Below are positions 26,040-34,438 of a DNA stretch of 52,903 bases, piece by piece. Source of the stretch: Bacilli bacterium (GTDB lineage Bacteria; Bacillota_I; Bacilli_A; RFN20; CAG-826); assembly GCA_017454295.1 (NCBI GenBank), contig JAFTDF010000004.1:1-52903 (forward strand). The letters run 5' to 3'. The translations under genes and the position numbers were made by a program. Under the pieces are notes generated by a model. The model ran no database searches and was not told the origin of the DNA. It was given only the letters and a program-made list of their open reading frames with translations. Each line of letters begins with the position of its first letter. Position 1 is the first letter of the stretch.

Positions 26040-26803
26040 TCGAGCTCCGTCACCTTTCCTCCTCCTATGGCAAACGGCAAGAAGATGTCCTCCGTGATGT
26101 CTCTTTCACGCTGCAAAAAGGCCAAGTCGGCATCATCCTTGGGCCCAATGGGGCGGGGAAATCCACGTTGCTGAAATCCGTCGTCGGTTTGCTGCGCCCC
26201 GTTGCGGGGGAAATCCTGATCGAAGGGAAGCCGCTTTCCGAGTATAAAGCGAGGGAGCGTGCCGCCAAAATCGCTTACGTCCCCCAATCCATTTCCTTTG
26301 CCCCCGCCACCGTCTTTGCCACGGTGATGCTCGGACGTTTGCCCTACTTCTCCTTCGCCCCGAGCAAAGAGGATGAAAAGATCGTTCGTGACACCTTGGA
26401 AGAAATGGGTCTCGCCTCTTTTGCCGAGCGCAATGTTTTGGAACTCTCCGGGGGCGAGAAGCAAAAAGTCGCCATCGCCCGGGCTTTGGCCCAGCAAACC
26501 GATATCATCGTCTTCGATGAACCCACATCCAATCTCGATATTACCAACGAATCCGCCATCGTCTCCGCCGTATCCGAACTGGCGAAAGAAAAAGGCAAAA
26601 CCATCCTCTTCTCCATTCACGACCTCAACCTTGCCCTTGCCACCGGCAACCACTTCCTTTTCCTTAAGGAAGGAAGTGCCATTGCTGAGGGCGATGTCTC
26701 GGTGTTTACCGAAGAAACGGTAGAAAAAACCTTTGGCATCAAGACCACCAAATTAACGACTGAAGAAGGCACCTATTTCATCTATGGAGGTAGAAAACCA
26801 TGA
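26036..26803 (+). CDS. Iron-complex ABC importer ATPase (FhuC/BtuD-like)
   Basis: A 255-residue ATPase. Walker A is GPNGAGKST near residues 37-45, the ABC signature is LSGGEKQK near 138-145, and Walker B is IIVFDEPTS near 159-167; the switch His is in SIHDLNLA. It belongs to the FecE/FhuC/BtuD class and would power the adjacent FecCD permease. It is translationally coupled on both sides: it starts inside the permease stop, and the binding-protein gene starts inside its stop. Confidence 0.93.
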   Translation: MIELRHLSSSYGKRQEDVLRDVSFTLQKGQVGIILGPNGAGKSTLLKSVVGLLRPVAGEILIEGKPLSEYKARERAAKIAYVPQSISFAPATVFATVMLGRLPYFSFAPSKEDEKIVRDTLEEMGLASFAERNVLELSGGEKQKVAIARALAQQTDIIVFDEPTSNLDITNESAIVSAVSELAKEKGKTILFSIHDLNLALATGNHFLFLKEGSAIAEGDVSVFTEETVEKTFGIKTTKLTTEEGTYFIYGGRKP

Positions 26804-27945
26804 AAAAGACCCTGCTGCTATTATTACCCGCGTTACTTGCTTCTTGTGGGGGTAATTCGTCCCAATCCAGCTCCGCAACACCCGTGAAGGAAAAAGATAT
26901 CATCGGGCGGGAAGTCGACATCGTGAATAAGGATTTCAAGCGGATTGCCTGCATCGGCGCCGGGGCGCTTCGCCTTTATTCCTACGTAGGCGACGTCTCT
27001 AAGCTTTGCGCGATTGAGGAAATCGATAACGAATCCTTGACGACCACCACCCGTCCCAAGATGTTCGACGGCGTGGCCCGTCCCTACGTCATCGCCAATC
27101 ATGAGGCGTTTAGCGCCATCACCGTCAGCGCCGGCATCGGTGGTCCCAATGCCAAAGAGGCGGAAACCGAAAAGCTGATCGCCGCCAAACCCGACCTCAT
27201 CATTTCCGAATACCAAGACGTGGCCCAGGCCGATGCTTTGGCCGCATCCACCGGAGCGACCGTCATGGTCGTCGATTATGGCGTCGGCGGGCAACTCGAT
27301 ATCGCCACATTCGGAGAATCGATTCGTCTCCTCGGGGTCGCCACCGGGCAGAAGATGCGGGCCGATGAACTGCTCGATTTCTACAAAAGCGAAGAAGCCG
27401 CCATTTCCGAAGCCACCAAAAACATCGCACCCGCAAGCAAGAAAAACGTCTATATCTCCGGCCTTGGCAATTGGGGCACCACCAACCAATTCATGACGAC
27501 CATGAATTACCGGCCCTTCCAAATCGCGGGGATCAAAAACGTCTGCACCGACCTTACGTTCTCCGGCGTGGGGGCCATCACCCCGGAAAAATTCGCCGCT
27601 TTGGCACCGCAGATGGACGTGATGATCTTCGATGCCGCCGCCGTAAAGAATATCCGCGGCAAAGGTTTCGACTTCTCCTTATGCGAGGCGTTCAAAACCG
27701 GCGAAGTCTATCTCCAAATGGCCTATAACGCTTATTACATCAACGCCGAAACCGCCTTAATTAACAGCTGGTTCTGCGCCAAAGCCGTCTATCCAGAAGT
27801 CTTCAAAGACATCGACATCGCCAAAAAAGCGGACGAAATCACCACCAAATTCAACGGCAAGGCCCTCTACGAGCAAATCAAACAAAAACAGCATTCCTTC
27901 GGTGGCTATCAAAAGATCTCCAACCCCACGGAATTCTTCGCCTAA
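26800..27945 (+). CDS. Iron-complex ABC importer substrate-binding lipoprotein
   Basis: A 381-residue lipoprotein. The signal ends in LLASC with Cys 16 as the anchor, followed by a Ser/Gln-rich linker. The mature part has the class III (FepB/BtuF-type) binding-protein fold, with ACIGAGALRLYSYVG near residue 50 and KPDLIISEYQD near 130-140. The family binds iron-siderophores, haem or cobalamin; the exact ligand is not evident. It is the last gene of the operon, before a terminator. Confidence 0.9.
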   Translation: MKKTLLLLLPALLASCGGNSSQSSSATPVKEKDIIGREVDIVNKDFKRIACIGAGALRLYSYVGDVSKLCAIEEIDNESLTTTTRPKMFDGVARPYVIANHEAFSAITVSAGIGGPNAKEAETEKLIAAKPDLIISEYQDVAQADALAASTGATVMVVDYGVGGQLDIATFGESIRLLGVATGQKMRADELLDFYKSEEAAISEATKNIAPASKKNVYISGLGNWGTTNQFMTTMNYRPFQIAGIKNVCTDLTFSGVGAITPEKFAALAPQMDVMIFDAAAVKNIRGKGFDFSLCEAFKTGEVYLQMAYNAYYINAETALINSWFCAKAVYPEVFKDIDIAKKADEITTKFNGKALYEQIKQKQHSFGGYQKISNPTEFFA

Positions 27946-28060
27946 GCGATCACGCGATTCCGAAGCAGGGAAACGATTTCCCTTCCGCCAGCCCCCTCTT
28001 CGAAAGAGTAAAAAGACGCTGGCATCGAAACTTTTGTCGCGTCCTTCAACCCCACCTTTT

Positions 28061-28093
28061 GGCAAAGCCGAAACTAGTTTTGCCTTTTTCTTT
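28061..28093 (+). terminator. Terminator of the ABC importer operon
   Basis: GGCAAA at 28061-28066 pairs with TTTGCC at 28078-28083 over a wide loop, followed by TTTTTCTTTT. Its 3' arm overlaps the -35 box of the next promoter. Confidence 0.55.
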
Positions 28094-28108
28094 TGAAAAA
28101 GATATAGT
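28080..28108 (+). promoter_or_regulatory. Promoter of the oxidoreductase-hypA operon
   Basis: TTGCCT at 28080-28085 and TATAGT at 28103-28108 are spaced by 17 bases. Transcription would start near 28116. AAAGGAG precedes the ATG at 28133. Confidence 0.6.
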
Positions 28109-28120
28109 TAGGCTACCTAA
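28108..28120. promoter_or_regulatory. DtxR/IdeR-like palindrome at the transcription start
   Basis: TTAGG-CTA-CCTAA is a perfect inverted repeat that overlaps the end of the -10 box and the expected start site. It resembles the core of the DtxR/IdeR consensus (TTAGGTTAGGCTAACCTAA) with one base fewer in the centre. A bound repressor would block the promoter. The identification is by resemblance only. Confidence 0.45.
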
Positions 28121-28132
28121 AGGAGACAACGC

Positions 28133-30958
28133 ATGAAATTCGAAGACGTCGTCCACGTTTTACCCCCCAATTGGGAAGAGATTAAGAATCAGCCCAAACG
28201 GCCCTTGATTCTTCAACTCGGCCAAAAAATCACCGACCGGAAATTCCGGAAAATCAACTACGAGGATCCCGAATACTACGGCCTCGCCGCTTTCGTGTCG
28301 GACACCGAAGCCCAAATCGCTTTGACCATGAAGCTTCGCACCCGCTACTACTTCGAGGAAATGGTGAAGAAAACCAAAAAACTCGGCTTAAGCGAAAAAG
28401 AACTCGAAGATACCCTCTACCACATGGGGTTCACTGGGCTCATCGAATGGCACTATCCCGTCCAACCTGACGGCAGCCGCAAACGGGCTTATGTCCTCCC
28501 CCGCTTCGTCATGGGCAGCGCCGAATTCTCCAATATGCGCCGCGACCAAATCGAAGCCCATCCCGAAGTCGCCCGCTTCTTCGAACGCATGACGTTTGAT
28601 CCCCTCAATGGTTTGACCGAAATGATCCCGCCCGGCGGCGCCGGCATCGGGATGCACGTAATCCCGGTGGAAAAGGCCATCGAACACGAATCCCGTTCCA
28701 TCGATATCGAACACATCAACTACTGGCTCGATAAATATGAAGGCCACATCGCTGCTTCCGCCTGCTCTTGCACCATGTGCGAAGAGGTCTTGGGCGTCGG
28801 TGGCGCCCGTGATGCCGCCGATTGGTGCTTAGCCGTCGGTGACATGGCCGATTACTGCGTCGAAACCCAAAAGGCCCACTACATCAACAAAGACGAAGCC
28901 CTTCGCATCTTGAAGAAAGCCGAAGAAAACGGCTACGTCCATCAAATCACCAACAACGACGGCGCGGAAAAGATCATCGCCATCTGCAACTGCGACCCCA
29001 AGGTCTGCCACGCCCTCCGTACCTCGCAGCTCTTCAACACCCCCAACCTCTCCCGTTCCTCCTTCGTTGCCCATGTCGAAAAGCAAAAGTGCGTCGCCTG
29101 CGGCCGCTGCGTCGAATATTGCCCCGCCGGTGCCGTCCGTTTGGGCCAAAAGCTTTGCAAGAAAGACAAAACCGAAGTCCAATATCCGCGGATGGACGAT
29201 CCCTTTGTTACCAAATGGGGACGTCACAAATGGACCGAAGACTACAACGACGCCAACCGCGTCAACTGCTACCCCACCGGGACTGCGCCTTGTAAAACCG
29301 CCTGCCCGGCCCACATCGCCATCCAAGGTTACCTCAAACTGGCCGCCCAAGGTCGCTATGAGGAAGCGCTGGCCTTGATTAAGAAGAACAACCCCTTCCC
29401 CGCCGTCTGCGGACGTATCTGCAACCGCCGCTGCGAAGAAGCTTGCACCCGTGGCACCATCGACCAAGCCATCGCCATCGATGCCGTTAAGAAATTCTTG
29501 GCCGAACGCGACCTCGATCCCAAGACCCGTTTCATCCCGGAAAAGGAAATCCCGGCCGCTGCCGCGGACTTCGAATTCCCCCAGAAGATCGCCATCATCG
29601 GCGCAGGCCCCGCCGGTTTATCCGCTGCCTATTACCTCGCCATCAAAGGCTATCGTCCCACCGTGTTCGAAAAGAACGCCCTCCCCGGCGGTATGCTCCG
29701 TTATGGTATTCCTTCCTATAAGCTCGAACGGGCCGTCATCGATGCCGAAATCGAAGTCATGAAAGAACTTGGCGTCGAAATCAAATGCGGCGTTGAGGTC
29801 GGTAAAGACATCACCATCGACGAACTCAAGAAGCAAGGCTATTGCGCCTTCTATCTCGCCATCGGCTGCCAAGGCGGCCGTCGTCCCGGCGTCCTTAACG
29901 ACACCGCTCCCGGCACCGATATCGCCGTCAACTTCCTTAAGGAAGCCAACGAAGGCCAAGGCAAAGCCATCAAGGGCAATGTCGTGGTCGTCGGCGGTGG
30001 CAACGTCGCCATCGACTGCGCCCGCGTCGCTTCCCGTATGGGGGTCAATTCCGTTTCGATGTATTGCCTGGAAACCCGGGACACCATGCCCGCTTCCAAA
30101 CTCGAACAAGAAGAAGCCGAGGAAGAAGGCGTCAAGATCGAAGCCGCTTGGGGACCCAAGGAAGTCCAAGTCGACGCCAAAGGCAATGTCTGTGGCATCG
30201 TCTTCAAGCGCTGCACCCGCACCCTCGACCCCGAGACCAAGCGTTTCTCGCCCTTATATGACGAAAACGAAACCGTCGAAGTCAAAGCCGACCGCATTAT
30301 CTTTGCCATCGGCCAAGCCATCGAATGGGGCGATTTGCTCAAAGGCACCAAAGTCACCACCAAGCCCAATGGCGCGCCCATCGCCGAGAAATACACCTAC
30401 CGCACCGAAGATCCTCAGATCGTCGTCGGCGGGGATGTCTTCACCGGTCCGAAGTTCGTCATCGATGCCATCGCCGCCGGCAAAATGGCCGCCGATGCCC
30501 TCCACCGCATCGCCCATCCCGGCACCGATAAGGACGAAGGCATCAACAAGATGGAATTCATCTCCCTCGACAAAGACGATATCTACATCGAATCCTACGA
30601 CAATTCGCCGCGTCAGGAAGAAATGCTCGATGGCAGCATCGATGCGAAGAAGTCCTTCCGCGATCCACGCAAGACCCTCACCGAGGAGCAAGTCAAGATC
30701 GAGACCGCCCGTTGCTTAGGCTGCGGCGCCTCCATCGTCGATCCCAACAAGTGCATCGGTTGCGGCGTTTGCACCACCAAGTGCGCCTTCGATGCCATCC
30801 ATCTCTCTCGCGATATCCCTGAGGCGAGCAACCTCATTCCTTGTGAGAAGACGATGTCCAAGGTCTTGCCTTACATGATCAAGCGCGTCTTCGCCGTCAA
30901 GCGTCATGCCCGCGAACTCAAGAAAGCGGAAAAAGCGAAAGCGAAGCAACAACAATAA
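28133..30958 (+). CDS. Multi-cluster Fe-S, GltD-like NAD(P) oxidoreductase
   Basis: A 941-residue protein. The first 310 residues form a domain I do not recognise, with Cys clusters CSCTMC near 210 and CNCDPKVC near 285. A ferredoxin-like CVACGRCVEYCPAG lies near 320. The rest matches the glutamate-synthase small-subunit family: Cys motifs CKTACPAH and CGRICNRRCEEAC near 387-440, the FAD motif IIGAGPAGLSA near 488, and the NAD(P) motif VVGGGNVAIDCA near 619. A C-terminal cluster region (CLGCGAS...CIGCGVCTTKC, about 861-884) ends the protein. No large GltB subunit is present, so it probably moves electrons between NAD(P)H and an unknown acceptor, not glutamate. It is cotranscribed with hypA and has a DtxR-like operator. 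Confidence 0.85.
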   Translation: MKFEDVVHVLPPNWEEIKNQPKRPLILQLGQKITDRKFRKINYEDPEYYGLAAFVSDTEAQIALTMKLRTRYYFEEMVKKTKKLGLSEKELEDTLYHMGFTGLIEWHYPVQPDGSRKRAYVLPRFVMGSAEFSNMRRDQIEAHPEVARFFERMTFDPLNGLTEMIPPGGAGIGMHVIPVEKAIEHESRSIDIEHINYWLDKYEGHIAASACSCTMCEEVLGVGGARDAADWCLAVGDMADYCVETQKAHYINKDEALRILKKAEENGYVHQITNNDGAEKIIAICNCDPKVCHALRTSQLFNTPNLSRSSFVAHVEKQKCVACGRCVEYCPAGAVRLGQKLCKKDKTEVQYPRMDDPFVTKWGRHKWTEDYNDANRVNCYPTGTAPCKTACPAHIAIQGYLKLAAQGRYEEALALIKKNNPFPAVCGRICNRRCEEACTRGTIDQAIAIDAVKKFLAERDLDPKTRFIPEKEIPAAAADFEFPQKIAIIGAGPAGLSAAYYLAIKGYRPTVFEKNALPGGMLRYGIPSYKLERAVIDAEIEVMKELGVEIKCGVEVGKDITIDELKKQGYCAFYLAIGCQGGRRPGVLNDTAPGTDIAVNFLKEANEGQGKAIKGNVVVVGGGNVAIDCARVASRMGVNSVSMYCLETRDTMPASKLEQEEAEEEGVKIEAAWGPKEVQVDAKGNVCGIVFKRCTRTLDPETKRFSPLYDENETVEVKADRIIFAIGQAIEWGDLLKGTKVTTKPNGAPIAEKYTYRTEDPQIVVGGDVFTGPKFVIDAIAAGKMAADALHRIAHPGTDKDEGINKMEFISLDKDDIYIESYDNSPRQEEMLDGSIDAKKSFRDPRKTLTEEQVKIETARCLGCGASIVDPNKCIGCGVCTTKCAFDAIHLSRDIPEASNLIPCEKTMSKVLPYMIKRVFAVKRHARELKKAEKAKAKQQQ

Positions 30959-31309
30959 ATGCACGAGTTATCCATCATTACCAACGTCGTGGATAGTCTC
31001 TACGATTTCTTCGAAACGGAGAGCAAACCCGTCACAAAGGTCAAATCCGTCACCTTAAGCGTCGGTGCCGTCTCCGGGGTCGTCCCCCACTACCTCACCG
31101 ATGCCTGGTCCTGGTTTACCAAAAACGACGACCTCTTCCGCGACTCGAAACTCAACATCGAGATCATCCACGCCTATACCACTTGTTTGGATTGCGGCAA
31201 GGAGTATGACACCATCACCTATGCCAAGGTCTGCCCCCACTGCCATAGCGAGAACACCGTCCTGAAGCAAGGCAACGAACTGCTAATCAAAGAAGTCGAA
31301 GTCGCTTAA
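30959..31309 (+). CDS. hypA: HypA-family nickel metallochaperone
   Basis: A 116-residue protein that begins MHELS, where His 2 is the nickel ligand of HypA/HybF. A zinc site of two CxxC pairs (CLDC near residue 78 and CPHC near 94) follows. HypA delivers nickel during NiFe-hydrogenase maturation. No hydrogenase or other hyp gene lies in the window; the partner here is the Fe-S oxidoreductase gene, which ends on the base before this ATG. Either a hydrogenase lies elsewhere or this HypA serves the oxidoreductase. Confidence 0.85.
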   Translation: MHELSIITNVVDSLYDFFETESKPVTKVKSVTLSVGAVSGVVPHYLTDAWSWFTKNDDLFRDSKLNIEIIHAYTTCLDCGKEYDTITYAKVCPHCHSENTVLKQGNELLIKEVEVA

Positions 31310-31318
31310 CAAAACTGG

Positions 31319-31360
31319 AAACCGTCCCTATTTGGATGTCCAAAAAAGGGCGGTTTTTCT
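31319..31360 (+). terminator. Terminator of the oxidoreductase-hypA operon
   Basis: AAACCGTCCCT at 31319-31329 pairs with AGGGCGGTTT at 31347-31356 (one bulged T), followed by a T-rich tract. Confidence 0.65.
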
Positions 31361-31381
31361 TCGATGAGACCCAAAAGTTGG

Positions 31382-31398
31382 ACTTCCAACTGGAAGGT
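31382..31398 (-). terminator. Weak terminator-like hairpin after the purine permease gene
   Basis: On the minus strand ACCTTCCA and TGGAAGT form a short stem shortly after the permease stop, with only a modest T-tract beyond. Support is weak. Confidence 0.35.
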
Positions 31399-31404
31399 CT
31401 ATTC

Positions 31405-32907
31405 TCATCCCACCTGGTTTTTATGACTGAGTTCTTGGAATAAGGGCATGGCGGCATTGGCCATAAAGGAGAGGAAAAATAGCGAGGCTAAGATAATCAT
31501 CGTCGGGGTGATTTCGCGCCACCGATGGGAGAAGGAAAGGGTGATGACGTAGCAAATGAAGGCCATGCCGATTCCGTTGGTGATCGAATAGGTCAAAGCC
31601 GCGAAGACGACGGAGACGATGGCGGTAAAGGCCACCAAAGGATCTTTGAAGTCGATGCGTGAGAAGGAACCGATGGTGATGGTGATGCCCACACACACCA
31701 AGGCGCACGCGGTCACGCTCCCCGCGGTGAAGATGGAGAAAATCGGATAGATGAAACAGCTTAAGAGGAATAAGAGGGCCACCACCACCGAAGATAGCCC
31801 CGTCCGCGCCCCGAAGGAAACGCCGATGCTGCTTTCGGCAAAGGAAGTCGGCGTGGAAACGCCTAAGGGACCGCAGATCAACGCGCCGGTGGAGTCGGCC
31901 AGAATCGCCCTGCGATAGCCTTGCATCTTCCCGGTTTCATCGATAAGCCCAATCCGTTCCCCAACGGCAACTAGCGTGGCCGTGGTATCGAAGAGGTTCA
32001 CAAAGATTAAGGAGAAGATGGCTAAATAGGACGCTGGGGTGGTCAAAACGTGGATCAAATCGGAGCCAAACGAATTGTAGCCGGCGAAGGTTCCATAGAG
32101 GAACACCTCGGAGACGGAAGCGGCATTGAACCCAAACGTCAGCGATTTATCGAAGGAAGGAGCGATTGGCAACAAGGTTTGGACGCCCTTGAGATTGGCG
32201 AAGGTATAGACCCAAGCCCCATTTTCATTGACGATTTGGCCCGAGGCAATCATGCCGCTGGAAAGAATCAACCCAAGCACCGCGGCCCCGGCGATGCCAA
32301 TGGGGACGGCGAGGGTGGAGACGAAACGCCGCTTGGAGAAAGTTAAGCCGATGGTGATGACTACCACGGAGAACCCGAGGATGACCGCGGGATCGAGGAA
32401 GTTCCCTAACGTCACCAAAGTGCCTTCGTCATTGGCGATCAGCCCGGTGCCCTTTAAGCCCACGAACATGATGAAGACGCCAAGCGAAGCCGAGATAATC
32501 CCCTTGATGTTATGGGGAATGGCTTCAATAAGTTTTCGCCGGATCGGCGATAAGGAGAAGATAAAGAACAGCAAACCCGAGATCGTCAAAAGGATCATCT
32601 TTTGCTGCCAAGAGGTGAATAGCGCGTTGGACAAGGTATAGGCCAGATAAGCGTTAAGGCCCATGCCCGTGGACAAGGCGATGGGATAATTGGCCACCAA
32701 GGCCATGATCATGGTGCAAACGAAACTGAGGACGCCCGTCATCACGAACACCCCGACTTGATTCATGCCAGTCGAAGCCAAAATCGAGGCGTTGAGGGGC
32801 ATGATATAGCTCATGGCGATAAACGTCAGCAATCCGCCGACGAGTTCGGTTTTGAAACTAGAACCACGTTCGTGAACGTGGAAGAAGCGGTCCAAAAAGG
32901 CTTTCAT
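31405..32907 (-). CDS. NCS2/AzgA-type purine permease
   Basis: A 500-residue protein with 12 or more membrane segments and the AzgA/PbuG subgroup's hallmarks. The N-terminus carries TELVGGLLTFIAMSYIM, an internal motif is STGMGLNAYLAYT, and LFDTTATLVAVGER and GVSTPTSFAES lie in the second half. Members import adenine, guanine or hypoxanthine with protons. It could take up bases released by the surface nucleotidase at 5235-10919, but that link is inference. The start codon lies eight bases after a -10 box, leaving no room for a purine riboswitch. Confidence 0.9.
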   Translation of the reverse strand: MKAFLDRFFHVHERGSSFKTELVGGLLTFIAMSYIMPLNASILASTGMNQVGVFVMTGVLSFVCTMIMALVANYPIALSTGMGLNAYLAYTLSNALFTSWQQKMILLTISGLLFFIFSLSPIRRKLIEAIPHNIKGIISASLGVFIMFVGLKGTGLIANDEGTLVTLGNFLDPAVILGFSVVVITIGLTFSKRRFVSTLAVPIGIAGAAVLGLILSSGMIASGQIVNENGAWVYTFANLKGVQTLLPIAPSFDKSLTFGFNAASVSEVFLYGTFAGYNSFGSDLIHVLTTPASYLAIFSLIFVNLFDTTATLVAVGERIGLIDETGKMQGYRRAILADSTGALICGPLGVSTPTSFAESSIGVSFGARTGLSSVVVALLFLLSCFIYPIFSIFTAGSVTACALVCVGITITIGSFSRIDFKDPLVAFTAIVSVVFAALTYSITNGIGMAFICYVITLSFSHRWREITPTMIILASLFFLSFMANAAMPLFQELSHKNQVG

Positions 32908-32915
32908 CTGCGCTC

Positions 32916-32944
32916 ACTATACCGCGCGCCCGAAAGGAAAACAA
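32916..32944 (-). promoter_or_regulatory. Promoter of the purine permease gene, leaderless-type
   Basis: On the minus strand TTGTTT (32939-32944) and TATAGT (32916-32921) are spaced by 17 bases. The ATG begins eight bases after the -10 box, so the leader would be one or two bases at most. Confidence 0.6.
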
Positions 32945-32950
32945 GCAAAG

Positions 32951-34438
32951 CTATCCGCGGTACGCCCCACAGAATAAGGGAAGGCCATGCGGATCGCGAA
33001 TCACATAGAGGAAAGGCTGATTCAAATCCACAACATAGGTCGCGCTTCCGCCAATCGGGGCGGCGGCGCCCGCCATACCCATGGACCAGGTGATGGATCG
33101 GGCCGTCGTGCCGTCTTCGTCGAAACGGATATGGTTGACTTGCTTCGTATATTTCACCACGCCTCCATCATCATCCAAAACGAAGGCACGGTCCAACGAA
33201 TGTTGGAAGTTGGAATAGGGAGAGGATAGGCCCATCTTCTTCACCGAATCGGTCAAATCCAGTTTCGTGCTTTCTTCAAATTTCGGCAAATAGTAAACCA
33301 GGTTGGTGATCGCTCCTTCTTCGCCTTCTTTTGTGGGCAAAGCCTTGGTCTGGTCCTCTTCGAAAATGTTCTTCCCTTGGGTCAAAGCGAAGATATCATC
33401 CTCCACCTTTTTGGGAACGAGGTATTGGATGGAATAGCCATGGCGGTAGGAATCATAAGCAGAAACGTAATCGCCATAATCGTAGATGCCTCGATAAGGA
33501 TTGGTTTTGGTTTGCTGGCCATAGGTGCCAATCCACACGGCATGAGTCATGAAATCGAGTTGCTTGGTTTCGCTTCCATAGAAGGGCCTTTTGCTGGTTT
33601 TTGCGCTGTCATAAGCGACATCCCACCGCCCTTTGAAATCTAAGAGGGTAAGCCAATAGGCAATCGTAAGATCCTGATGGTCAAGGTCTTCGGCGGATAA
33701 GCGGATGCCAATATGTTGCTCGCTCCAATCCCCGATGGCGGAGCCTCCCTTTGCTAAATCTAAGGAGAAGGCCTCGCAGCGGCGGCTCGTCAAAGCATCG
33801 ACATAACCCGCTTGCAAGGGTTGGTTTTTCTCTAAAAAGGCGCCTTGGTAAATATGGGCGGCCCCGGAATTGCCGGTGAAGAAATTGCCCTCGATCGCTT
33901 TCACGACATTGGCATCGCGTAGCGCCTTCGTACCTAAATAGATTTGGAAGTCGGTTGCGACGGGGCCGCTGGCGCCAAGGGAGAGCAAATCTAAATTCAA
34001 ATACAGGCCAAGAGGTGAATAAAGGAAGGAATCTTGGGTGGCAAAGCTTTGGTGGAAGGAAGAGGCAAAGGCATTCACGGATGCGCTAAATTCCGCACTG
34101 ATTGGCACCTCTTCATAATCGTGGTCGGTATATTCGATTTGGTTGAGGGCCACCGCTTGTTGTTTTTGCAAGGAGACGCGTGTTGCCGCATCGAAACGGA
34201 TATTTTTCGCGGAGAAGCTATTCTTCGTGGTGAAACCGCTAGCAAGAAACGCCGCGATGGGAGCCACGAACAAAACTGTGGCGGCCACGGCAATCCCGAC
34301 TTTGAGGGGGCGGCGGAAATCGTGGTAAGTCTTCGCTTTCTTACTCGGTTCCAGTCCCGCTTTTTCTAGTAGACGTTGCGGACCATGTTCGGGAAGTTCT
34401 TTTTTGTACGCCTCCCGTAATTGCTTTTTCCAGCTCAT
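32951..34438 (-). CDS. Membrane-anchored serpin cotranscribed with an ECF sigma
   Basis: A 495-residue protein with a basic cytoplasmic N-terminus of about 46 residues, one membrane segment (about 47-69), a linker, and an external serpin domain (about 120-495). Serpin motifs include FLYSPLGLYLNLDLLSLGA and, near the end, VNHIRFDEDGTTA, NQPFLYVIRDP and LPLFCGAYRG. The reactive loop lies between the EDGTTA hinge and NQPF. It is rich in Ala and Gly and about seven residues longer than in human antitrypsin. The hinge has Arg and Ile where small residues are usual, so inhibitory activity is uncertain. The gene starts inside the sigma factor's stop (ATGA), a place normally taken by an anti-sigma factor; the N-terminus may bind the sigma factor. 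Confidence 0.88.
   Translation of the reverse strand: MSWKKQLREAYKKELPEHGPQRLLEKAGLEPSKKAKTYHDFRRPLKVGIAVAATVLFVAPIAAFLASGFTTKNSFSAKNIRFDAATRVSLQKQQAVALNQIEYTDHDYEEVPISAEFSASVNAFASSFHQSFATQDSFLYSPLGLYLNLDLLSLGASGPVATDFQIYLGTKALRDANVVKAIEGNFFTGNSGAAHIYQGAFLEKNQPLQAGYVDALTSRRCEAFSLDLAKGGSAIGDWSEQHIGIRLSAEDLDHQDLTIAYWLTLLDFKGRWDVAYDSAKTSKRPFYGSETKQLDFMTHAVWIGTYGQQTKTNPYRGIYDYGDYVSAYDSYRHGYSIQYLVPKKVEDDIFALTQGKNIFEEDQTKALPTKEGEEGAITNLVYYLPKFEESTKLDLTDSVKKMGLSSPYSNFQHSLDRAFVLDDDGGVVKYTKQVNHIRFDEDGTTARSITWSMGMAGAAAPIGGSATYVVDLNQPFLYVIRDPHGLPLFCGAYRG

Noticed and set aside
30959-31309. HypA as evidence of a hydrogenase operon here
   Set aside because: No hydrogenase subunit or other hyp gene is present; only the chaperone itself is supported.
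32908-32950. Purine riboswitch before the purine permease
   Set aside because: The -10 box is eight bases before the ATG, so there is no leader to hold a riboswitch.
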